DNA of 14,195 nt from Minisyncoccota bacterium (GTDB lineage Bacteria > Patescibacteriota > Minisyncoccia > UBA6257 > 2-01-FULL-56-20). Made by a program: the position numbers and the translations under genes. The notes under the pieces were generated by a model. That model ran no database searches and was not told where the DNA came from. It saw nothing but the letters and a program-made list of their open reading frames with translations. Positions 9,201 through 14,195 of this stretch are shown piece by piece. The stretch's first letter is position 1. Each line of letters begins with the position of its first letter. The DNA lies in assembly GCA_031291905.1 (NCBI GenBank), contig JARLIC010000070.1, forward strand, positions 1 through 14,195. Reading direction: 5' to 3'.

Positions 9201-9956
9201 AATGAGGTTGCGTGCGGTCTCCGCGCTTGCCGGATCGCCCGGGCGCAGACGGCGGTAGATCTCCACGTACGATTCGTCGGCGTTCGTCGCCACGTCCTTC
9301 TTGAACGTCGCATCTATATATTTGATAAGGCCCGTGTCGAAACCTTCGAACGCCTTCTTGATCGCCTCGTTGTCCATGCCGAAGATGCGAAGCAGGTCGG
9401 TGACGGCGACCTTGCGGTGCCGGTCGATCTTCACGGCGATCTGTCCGTCGATGTCGGTCTCAAACTCGAGCCATGCGCCGCGGTTCGGGATGATCTTCGC
9501 GCCGAAGAGCAAGTGGCCGCGGTACGGTGCCGCAGTGAAGTACACGCCCGGCGAACGGACGAGCTGGGATACCACGACGCGCTCGACGCCGTTCACGATG
9601 AACGTGCCGCGCGCGGTCATGATCGGGAAATCGCCGAAGTACACCTCCTGCTTCATCTCATGGCCGGTGCGATTGTTCACAAGGCGCAGGATGCAGCGCA
9701 GCGGGGCCTCGTAGGTCGCCTCCTTGTAACGCGCCGTCGTCTCGTCATACTTCGGTTCATCGAACCGGTAGTCGGAGAAATAAAGTTCGAACTCCTTTCC
9801 GGTATGGTCCCGGATCGGGGAGATCTCCTCGAGCAGCTCGTTCAATCCCTTCTTGAGGAACCAGTCATAGGAATTGAGCTGGGCCTCGTTGAGGTTGAAC
9901 GGGGAGATGAGAGCTTTCGACTTTGCGAAATTTTTGGTGGAGGCGAATTTGGCCAT
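3204..9956 (-). CDS. rpoBC: DNA-directed RNA polymerase, beta and beta' subunits fused in one polypeptide
   Basis: One uninterrupted 2250-residue frame encodes both catalytic subunits of RNA polymerase. The beta part is about residues 1-1047. It includes the rifampicin-pocket segment with D384, H394 and S399 at the E. coli 516, 526 and 531 positions (drug-sensitive-type residues), then IQTPEGSNVGLIN and GRHGNKGVISQV. The linker, about YENEGDRKDN (1047-1056), has no methionine. The beta' part runs from about 1057 (ITVASPEDILRWSHGEVIKPET). It has a zinc site at C1110, C1112, C1125 and C1128; the catalytic NADFDGDQM with D1544, D1546 and D1548; the bridge helix near 1830-1855; a second zinc site at C1865, C1937, C1944 and C1947; and the trigger loop TMRTFHQGGVAGADITHGL. 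All key residues are present. The total is shorter than E. coli beta plus beta' (about 2750), which suggests that large lineage inserts are missing. The usual rplJ-rplL genes are not upstream; mltG is. Confidence 0.97.
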   Translation of the reverse strand: MAKFASTKNFAKSKALISPFNLNEAQLNSYDWFLKKGLNELLEEISPIRDHTGKEFELYFSDYRFDEPKYDETTARYKEATYEAPLRCILRLVNNRTGHEMKQEVYFGDFPIMTARGTFIVNGVERVVVSQLVRSPGVYFTAAPYRGHLLFGAKIIPNRGAWLEFETDIDGQIAVKIDRHRKVAVTDLLRIFGMDNEAIKKAFEGFDTGLIKYIDATFKKDVATNADESYVEIYRRLRPGDPASAETARNLIAAMFERPDRYDLSEVGRYKMNQRLELDKKRSTKLLEAEDLIAIVKEIIKLNNDPDAEPDDIDHLGNRRLKAVGELLQGRLRIGLARLRRIIQDKMSTEDKDSLQPAQLVNFRPIAAVIKEFFASSQLSQFMDQVNPLAELEHKRRISALGPGGLTRERASFEVRDVHRSHYGRICPIQTPEGSNVGLINYLASYTRINDFGFLEAPYIRVTKGVVTDEVVWMDASEEEKYKITHAGSPRDEKGKLLGTALETRIKGEPGTVAPEEVDFVDVAPNEFISVATSLIPFLQHDDATRALMGSNMQRQAVVSVHPDAPYVSTGQEEKVALDSGYVITAEDHGEIVEADGSHIKVKYPKALKTYTLEKFKRSNQFTCISQKPLVVRGETVKKGQILADGPSIENGILALGQNLLVSFVSWEGANFEDAIIISERVVQEDRFTSIHIDEYSCDVRDTKLGPEVTTYDIPNVSEDKLKNLDEEGIVRIGAEVKAGDILVGKISPKGESELTSEERLLRAIFGDKARDVKDSSLTLPHGKVGRVVNVKIFDRERGDKLEPGIIRRIQVEIAELRKVQAGDKLAGRHGNKGVISQVRAVEDMPYLEDGTPVDIILNPLGVVSRMNLGQILETHLGWAAEKLGYRAITPGLDSATEADIRAELAKAGLPEDGKVKLFDGRTGEAFQNRVTVGQIYMLKLNHLVEDKAHMRSIGPYSLITQQPLGGKAQFGGQRFGEMEVWALEGYGARHTLQEMLTIKSDDVVGRAAAYESIIRGETIKEPNVPASFNVLVNELKSLAFNIQPLYENEGDRKDNFSALKITVASPEDILRWSHGEVIKPETINYRTQRPEKDGLFSERIFGPTKDYECYCGKYRRIRYKGVVCDKCGVEVTRAAVRRERIGHIALATPVSHIWFLKSIPSRLSLALDVSSQKLERVIYYSAYIITDIKEENRKAALEELERELKGKLKTVGNKDKAVKGEIEDAADTTKEYLEKLRIGQILSENEYFTLSRKFGNIFKASSGAEAVQEILTKLDMKKEVVQIEKELEGAKDPMAQSKMLRRLKMFKAMLRNGGRPEWMVLTVLPVLPPDLRPMVALDGGRYATSDLNDLYRRVINRNNRLKKLLEIKAPDVIVRNEKRMLQEAVDALIDNSARFGTQQMSAQRRPLRSLADMLKGKQGRFRQNLLGKRVDYSGRSVIVVGPKLKLDQMGIPKRMALELFRPFVISEIIKQGLAHNMRSASRFMEEHTPEVLAILEEIIKDKHVLLNRAPTLHRLSVQAFRPQLVEGLAMKLPPLVCPAFNADFDGDQMAVHLPLSDAAQQEAREIMSAGRNLLKPATGDLITAPINDVVLGIYYITRMAKAAEGATLHNFANYDEVMLAYHFNVITLHTPIKMGPLETTAGRLIFNQALDGNIEYVNELMTKPKISKMLSKIFESKGMDITRDIIDRLKLLGFEMATISGITWAMADLIAPPQKKEIIGRADKEVGLIHEQYAEGLLTPIERRSRVISVWEKAKEELAKIVSGLLPPDNSIYQIVDSKSRGSWSQPIQMMGMKGLVQNPKGETIELPIKSSLKEGLSVLEYFIMTHGARKGTTDTALKTAQAGYLTRRLVDVAQDLTIREEDCRTKEGLLISRADGKEFNQSFASKLFSRTALNDVKVGNKILVHANEMMDRVTAEAIEANEKIESVEVRSPITCKTFYGICAKCYGFDLSTNKPVAIGTAVGVLAAQSIGEPGTQLTMRTFHQGGVAGADITHGLPRVEEIFETRAPKGRAILAPFDGQVDKIEERGSLKVVRFIADNKKARAQEISVPRGTVLFMQAGDRVTKGDRLSEGNLDIHELFEHKGMRETGRYVVNEVQRIYLSEGVAPNNKHIEMIVRQMFSRVKITESGDAPDFVMGEIIEKSRFLEVNRAIKKEGGKAAKAEEVLLGITRIALSAESFLSAASFQDTSRVLVKAAIEGKIDRLRGLKENVIIGRLIPAGKQNIVSDEILHEGEIGEVEEAAAMAAEG

Positions 9957-9995
9957 AATTATTAAAAGTTTATTTTTGTCAATGCCCCAACATGC

Positions 9996-10044
9996 AAAAA
10001 ACGGCTACTCCCTACCTAGTGTTTCAAGGGATTTCCGTTTCAGT
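9996..10044 (-). terminator. Intrinsic terminator at the end of mltG
   Basis: Minus-strand RNA would form AACGG/CCGTT (10035-10039 with 10000-10004), an internal loop, then TCCCT/AGGGA (plus-strand 10009-10013 with 10027-10031), followed by a run of T's. The hairpin overlaps the TGA stop of mltG (10040-10042). This is an ordinary compact terminator, unlike the long palindromes elsewhere, and it separates the envelope operon from rpoBC. Confidence 0.55.
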
Positions 10045-11086
10045 CGCTTTCTAAGTATTTAACTCTATTTTGTGTTTGTTCGTCAAGGGTCTTGGCGAAT
10101 ACAGTTTTTCCCGTTTTGGGGTCGCTCAAGTAGTACCAGTAAGGGGAACTCTGCGGATGGAGCGCTGCCGTGATCGCGGAAATTCCGGGATTCCCGATAG
10201 GTCCCGGCGGCAGCCCCTTATATAGGTAGGTATTATAGGGCGACTTTATCTTGAAGTCAAGCGCGGTCAGGGACGGGCACCCCGTGGCGGCCCCGTCCGC
10301 CGCCAAAAGCCTGGCATAGCACACCGTTGCGTCTATATCGAGCGGCATCCCCGCCGCGATGCGCTTCAGCATGATCCCCGCCACGATCTCCCGGTCCGTC
10401 TGGTCCGGCACCTCTTTTTCGAGCATGGAAGCGAGGACGACATCGCTCGTGGCGTTCTTTCCGGCAACGGCAAGGAGCGGCTCCGCCTTCGTATTGAAAT
10501 TATCGGTCATCTCCTTCACCACGTCACTCACATCGGCATTCGTGTAGAACTCGTACGTGTCCGGAAAAAGTTTCCCTTCGAGATTGGTGCCGTCCGCTTC
10601 GCTCGCTTGAAGACGAATAAGGTCGCCGGAACGGATCACGAGCGCCTTGCTCAGGATGGCGTCGACCTCAAAGAGATTCGATCCCTCCGGGATGGTGACC
10701 GTCACCTGCCCCGCGCTTCCGCCGGAAATGATCCTCAATATCTCGGAACCCGTCATTGACGCGCTCAGGCGGTATAAGCCCGACTTGAGCGCGAGCGCGC
10801 GGCCGCCGAACAGCGCATAGAGGTCGAACGCCGCGGACGATCGGATAAGATGGGCATTCTGGAGATCTCCGGCGATCTCCCTGAATCCCTCACCCTGCTT
10901 TATCTCGAACACCGCCTGCGCGGAATCCGGGGCGCCCGCGGGCGAGAGTCCGTGCACGAACCAGACCGCCGCGCACGCGACAGAGGCGACGACAAAAACC
11001 ATGACGATGCCGACCGCCATACGGGACCTGGCGGATCGCGGCGGGACCGGCGCGGGTTCGAGTGGTGACAATAACGGATCCATCAT
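10040..11086 (-). CDS. mltG: Endolytic murein transglycosylase MltG (YceG family)
   Basis: MltG cuts nascent peptidoglycan glycan strands within the chain and is thought to set their length by ending elongation. The 348-residue protein has a proline-rich cytoplasmic N-terminus, one membrane segment at about residues 23-46, a LysM-like region (about 57-125), and the YceG catalytic domain. Diagnostic motifs are EGKLFPDTYEF (170-180), ASMLEKE with catalytic-type E223 (E218 in E. coli), LDIDATVCYA (249-258) and SPYNTYLYKGLPPGPIGNPG (282-301). The ATG at 11086 overlaps the rodA TGA by 4 nt (ATGA), showing translational coupling; an AAGGA lies 10 nt before it. A second ATG follows directly at 11083. 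Pairing with rodA suggests joint work in wall elongation. An intrinsic terminator follows. Confidence 0.93.
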   Translation of the reverse strand: MMDPLLSPLEPAPVPPRSARSRMAVGIVMVFVVASVACAAVWFVHGLSPAGAPDSAQAVFEIKQGEGFREIAGDLQNAHLIRSSAAFDLYALFGGRALALKSGLYRLSASMTGSEILRIISGGSAGQVTVTIPEGSNLFEVDAILSKALVIRSGDLIRLQASEADGTNLEGKLFPDTYEFYTNADVSDVVKEMTDNFNTKAEPLLAVAGKNATSDVVLASMLEKEVPDQTDREIVAGIMLKRIAAGMPLDIDATVCYARLLAADGAATGCPSLTALDFKIKSPYNTYLYKGLPPGPIGNPGISAITAALHPQSSPYWYYLSDPKTGKTVFAKTLDEQTQNRVKYLESD

Positions 11087-12132
11087 GCCAGTTTTTTCCT
11101 TATCGAATTGATGATCGCAAGTATGAACCCGTTCGCGAGCATGCTCGAACCGCCGTAGCTCAGGAACGGGAATGTGACCCCGACGACCGGTGTGAGCCCC
11201 GTCGCAGAGCCCGCGTTAAGGACGAACTGCATGCCGAACATGATCGCGGCCCCCATACAAAGGAACTTCTCGAAGTTCTCGTCGGCGAGCATGCCGATGC
11301 GGAGTATCTGGAAGATAAGGAAGACGAATGCGGCGCACACCACGAGGCCGCCAAGCAATCCCCATTCCTCGATGACCGCCGCGAAGATGAAATCCTCCGT
11401 AGGCTCGGAGAGGAACCCGAGCTGGGTCTCCGTCCCCTGTGCGTAGCCCTTGCCGAATATCCCGGCCGAGCCGATCGCGATCTTCGATTGCGTCACGCTG
11501 TAGTTGATGCCAAGCGCGTTCTCCTGCGGCGACAGGAAGCCGAGGATGCGCGCGCGGTGATAGCCTTTGAGGATATAGGCCCATATGAAACCCGCGGTGA
11601 GGAGGATCACCAGCACGGCGACGATGGTCCTCTTGAGCGGCAGGCCGAGAAAAAGGAGCAGGCCGAACCAGATGGCAAAGAAGATGATCGCCGAGCCGAG
11701 GTCCGGCAGCTTCACGGATATCGCCGCAGGGACGATAAAAAAGAAGAATGACGCGAAGATGTTCTTCCATCGCGCGATCGCCATGTGCCGGCGGCTGAAG
11801 TAGTTCGCGTAGAGCAGGATGAGCGCCACCTTCATGAGCTCCACCGGCTGGAGCGTGAACGGGCCGAGCACGATCCAGCTGTGCGTGTTGCGCACCAGCG
11901 GCGACGCAAGGTACGCCACGAGCATGAGGACGAGCGCGAGTCCGTAAAGCGCCCATACGGCCCAGCGCGAATTGAAGATCGAACGGGCGTCGACCCTCAA
12001 AAAGAGCAGCACAAGACCGGCGGCCGCGGCGGCCCACACGAGCTGGAGTATGAAGGAATGGAACGAGAGCGCCGAGAGCACGAGAAGCCCCATGCCCACC
12101 AGCACACCCGCCGGCAAGAAGAGTGCAAGCAT
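11083..12132 (-). CDS. rodA: Peptidoglycan glycosyltransferase RodA (SEDS family)
   Basis: RodA polymerises lipid II into glycan strands at the cytoplasmic membrane during side-wall growth, with a class B penicillin-binding protein as partner. The 349-residue protein is almost entirely hydrophobic, in about ten segments. Family motifs are THSWIVLGPFTLQPVELMKVA (broadly residues 83-103), PDLGSA (143-148), QSKIAIGSAGIFGKG (215-229), EPTEDFIFAAVIEEWG (243-258) with D247 at the essential aspartate position, and TGLTPVVG...FPFLSYGGSS (311-330). QSKIAIGS and the TGL.PVVG form favour RodA over FtsW. The start at 12132 is the first ATG; no Shine-Dalgarno is seen. It follows the unknown membrane-anchored gene by 36 nt and overlaps mltG by 4 nt, so the three are probably one operon. 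No transpeptidase gene is in view. Confidence 0.9.
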   Translation of the reverse strand: MLALFLPAGVLVGMGLLVLSALSFHSFILQLVWAAAAAGLVLLFLRVDARSIFNSRWAVWALYGLALVLMLVAYLASPLVRNTHSWIVLGPFTLQPVELMKVALILLYANYFSRRHMAIARWKNIFASFFFFIVPAAISVKLPDLGSAIIFFAIWFGLLLFLGLPLKRTIVAVLVILLTAGFIWAYILKGYHRARILGFLSPQENALGINYSVTQSKIAIGSAGIFGKGYAQGTETQLGFLSEPTEDFIFAAVIEEWGLLGGLVVCAAFVFLIFQILRIGMLADENFEKFLCMGAAIMFGMQFVLNAGSATGLTPVVGVTFPFLSYGGSSMLANGFILAIINSIRKKLA

Positions 12133-12168
12133 GGTTAAAAAGTGGGATACGTTGCGGACATACTACCC

Positions 12169-12888
12169 TTATTTAAGGCCGTATACAAGGATCTGATTCG
12201 CCGTCGGATCGATCGCGCCGGTCTGTGGATAAAGCACCGAAAAATCCACCGTGCTGTTCGGCGCAACATCGTTCAATACCGTCTGTGATGCGCCTATCGG
12301 CCGTTTGTCGGCACCGAGGAATATCACGTCGACATACACGTACCGGAACGTGCTGAGGTTGGAGTTCGTGATCTGGCCGCTCACCGAGACCGGGGAGGTG
12401 ACCATGACGGTCGTAATGTTCTCTTTGCTGAACTGTGGAAGTGCTCCGAGCGTCGCGGACGGCACCCAGTACACGTTCGAGATCGAGACCCCCGCACCGA
12501 CGAACGCCGGGGCCGTCACATTCGGCACCACGAGATATTTCGTCTGGTTCGCGTAAATGAACGAGCTGCCGGGGATCGATTGGACCACCGTGCCGGAGGC
12601 ATTATAAAGGTCTATCGAATAATCGAAATACTGTGCGGCATACCCGGCGCTCGCATCGGCGATCTGCGTAAGGAACGTGTAATGGCCCGGGGCCGTGACG
12701 AAGGTCTGCACCGTCGACGTCACGATGGCGCTTGCGCCCACCGGCATGCAGTTCTCCGTACAGGGCGCGACCGCGGCGGGCGCGGGGGCGACGAGCTGCA
12801 CCACGAAATAGACGAGTGCGACGAGCGCCATCAGAATGATAAGATATAGCACCCCGTAGATAAGCTGTTTCGCGCGTCGCGTGGACAT
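12169..12888 (-). CDS. Unknown protein with one N-terminal membrane anchor and an extracytoplasmic beta-rich region
   Basis: I do not recognise a named family. The 239-residue product starts with a short basic cytoplasmic stretch (MSTRRAKQ), one hydrophobic segment at about residues 9-34, an Ala/Pro spacer, and a CTENC pair (C43, C47) that could form a small disulfide. The rest, rich in Ser, Thr, Val and Asn, looks like extracytoplasmic beta structure. The last 70 residues (SGQITNSNLSTFRYVYVDVIFLG..., then IGASQ and LNDVAPNSTVDFSVLYP) resemble the FxLYD-type beta sandwich found in secreted or membrane-anchored proteins. The middle region (SIDLYNASGTVVQSIPGSS) may be a diverged second copy. 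It is first in an operon with rodA and mltG, so an accessory wall or envelope role is plausible but unproven. A perfect TATAAT lies 6 nt before the ATG. Confidence 0.85.
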   Translation of the reverse strand: MSTRRAKQLIYGVLYLIILMALVALVYFVVQLVAPAPAAVAPCTENCMPVGASAIVTSTVQTFVTAPGHYTFLTQIADASAGYAAQYFDYSIDLYNASGTVVQSIPGSSFIYANQTKYLVVPNVTAPAFVGAGVSISNVYWVPSATLGALPQFSKENITTVMVTSPVSVSGQITNSNLSTFRYVYVDVIFLGADKRPIGASQTVLNDVAPNSTVDFSVLYPQTGAIDPTANQILVYGLK

Positions 12889-12894
12889 AAGGAT

Positions 12895-12900
12895 ATTATA
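12895..12900 (-). promoter_or_regulatory. -10 element of the envelope operon promoter, leaderless layout
   Basis: A consensus TATAAT lies on the minus strand, with only 6 nt to the ATG at 12888, so transcription would begin at the start codon itself. No good -35 is found 16-18 nt upstream, where the region is AT-rich. A second TATAAT (12918-12923) lies further upstream. Confidence 0.5.
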
Positions 12901-12934
12901 GATGAAAAGAAGAAGAAATTATAATGGCCACATT

Positions 12935-12968
12935 ATGGCTCGAATTCATGAAAACGATGGCTCGAATT
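12935..12968. repeat. Short direct repeat upstream of the envelope operon
   Basis: The 12-mer ATGGCTCGAATT occurs at 12935-12946 and 12957-12968, 22 bp apart, about two helical turns. It lies between the 5S palindrome and the promoter, where a regulator could bind. Chance is not excluded. Confidence 0.3.
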
Positions 12969-12980
12969 TATTTGAGAGTG

Positions 12981-13113
12981 ATCGCAATAACAAAATACAC
13001 CTCCTAATCTGAAAGGTGTGTCGGAGCCGCGAAGGCGGCGAGACCCAAGCGGGCTCGCCAGCAGGCGAGAACCGCGTCCTTTCAGATTAGGAGGTGTATT
13101 TTGTTATTGCGAT
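12981..13113. terminator. 36-bp perfect palindrome downstream of 5S rRNA with a family A core, probable rRNA operon terminator
   Basis: Arms 12981-13016 and 13078-13113 are perfectly complementary over 36 nt. AACAAAAT before and ATTTTGTT after the GC-containing stem give an intrinsic-terminator layout in both directions. It lies about 25 nt past the 5S 3' end, so it probably ends the rRNA transcript. The 61-nt loop is a family A core. Confidence 0.8.
13017..13077 (+). repeat. Family A two-hairpin core, copy 3 (diverged)
   Basis: Plus strand: GTCGGA 13020-13025; stem GCCGC 13026-13030/GCGGC 13035-13039 around GAAG; GAGACC 13040-13045; CAA; GCGG 13049-13052/CCGC 13072-13075; internal loop G13053 versus AA 13070-13071; CTCGCC 13054-13059/GGCGAG 13064-13069 around AGCA. 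Every stem and loop length equals that of copy 2, and the loop motifs are identical, but stem bases differ at several positions with pairing kept on both sides. This is covariation supporting a real secondary structure. Confidence 0.8.
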
Positions 13114-13136
13114 TTTCCAAATAAAAAACGGCACTT

Positions 13137-13255
13137 TGATGTCGGCACATCCTACTTTCCCCAGGATGACCTGAGTATCATCGGATCGAAGCGGTTTCAC
13201 TTCTCTGTTCGGAATGGGAAGAGGTGGGGCACGCCCGGATTGAGCACCGACATCA
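13137..13255 (-). rRNA. rrf: 5S ribosomal RNA
   Basis: The minus strand from about 13255 to 13137 has the 5S layout. The 5' and 3' ends pair through TGATGTCGG/CCGACATCA (helix I). The conserved CCCACCTCTTCCCATTCCGA and CCGAACAGAGAAGTGAAACC segments lie in order, followed by GATGATACT and GGGGAAAGTAGG. Length is about 119 nt. It follows the 23S gene in the usual order. Ends are estimated from the terminal helix and may be off by a few bases. Confidence 0.95.
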
Positions 13256-13268
13256 AAAAGCCGTTCAT

Positions 13269-13346
13269 GGTGTTGTGTTGTGTGTTCTTTTTTGAGCCGG
13301 GTCGCGCGGACGCAATGGCTCAAAAAAGAACACACAACACAACACC
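13269..13346. repeat. 30-bp perfect palindrome between 23S and 5S (family B loop)
   Basis: Arms 13269-13298 and 13317-13346 are perfectly complementary over 30 nt, with an 18-nt loop at 13299-13316. The T-run precedes and the A-run follows the GAGCC/GGCTC stem, the reverse of a terminator, which suits its position inside the rRNA transcript. A long double-stranded stem here could serve RNase III-like processing. The inner stem and loop match the palindrome after rplK. Confidence 0.85.
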
Positions 13347-13367
13347 ACTTACCGTCTAATTTGTAGA

Positions 13368-13405
13368 GCTGATCTCCGCTTTATAAAAGCAGAGTGCAAG
13401 TCAGC
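13368..13405 (-). other. Hairpin in the 23S-5S spacer
   Basis: Minus-strand RNA can pair GCTGA with TCAGC (ends 13401-13405 and 13368-13372), enclosing a CTCTGCTTT/AAAGCGGAG hairpin. It lies directly past the 23S 3' end and is probably a maturation structure. No tRNA is seen in this spacer. Confidence 0.5.

Positions 13406-14195
<790 letters not shown>

Noticed and set aside
9977..9982. Perfect TTGACA upstream of rpoBC as a -35 element
   Set aside because: A -10 at 16-18 nt would overlap the ATG and start transcription inside the gene, where no alternative start codon is seen. The rpoBC promoter is left unresolved.
13269..13346. Intrinsic terminator between 23S and 5S
   Set aside because: The T-run precedes the GC stem on both strands, so no U-tract follows it. 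Termination would also cut off 5S.
1173..13346. Palindromes as assembly or amplification artefacts
   Set aside because: Coding frames on both sides are intact, arms differ at each locus, and the cores show compensatory changes, which artefacts would not produce. Read-level confirmation was not possible.
13256..13405. tRNA gene in the 23S-5S spacer
   Set aside because: No cloverleaf, T-loop GTTCGA-type motif or acceptor stem was found; the spacer is filled by two hairpins.

Overview
The window looks like a piece of a Patescibacteria (CPR) chromosome, perhaps of the Parcubacteria group. Pointers are compact housekeeping genes with no Shine-Dalgarno sequence before most first genes, a single-ORF RpoB-RpoC fusion, a group I intron inside the 23S rRNA gene, and a ribosomal-protein order that departs from the usual operons. 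The lineage is inferred; no 16S is present. The code is standard: TAA, TAG and TGA are all used as stops.

Everything is transcribed from the minus strand, so in transcription order the window reads right to left: 23S rRNA 3' part (13406-14195, with a 358-nt intron at 13698-14055), 5S rRNA, then a three-gene envelope operon (unknown membrane-anchored protein, rodA, mltG), then fused rpoBC, rpsF, ssb, rplK and finally gatB, which runs off the left edge. Except for the envelope operon, each protein gene appears to be its own transcription unit, with its own promoter and its own terminator-like structure.

The most unusual content is in the gaps. Six gaps hold very long inverted repeats (arms about 23 to 36 nt, several perfect). 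The arms differ at each locus, and at four of the five protein-gene or rRNA ends concerned they include the stop codon of the upstream gene. The loops are not random. Three (after ssb, after rpsF, after 5S) share a roughly 60-nt two-hairpin core in which unpaired motifs are conserved while stem bases change in a compensatory way. Two others (after rplK, and between 23S and 5S) share a second, shorter core. The sixth, after rpoBC, has its own small hairpin. I do not recognise these elements as a named family. They are the best candidate in the window for an undescribed system: structured RNA elements or palindromic mobile repeats sitting in operon ends.

Functionally the proteins are core: RNA polymerase, ribosomal proteins S6 and L11, SSB, the GatCAB amidotransferase B subunit, and the RodA/MltG pair for side-wall peptidoglycan. 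Several promoters place the -10 hexamer only 6 to 10 nt before the ATG, which predicts leaderless or nearly leaderless mRNAs.
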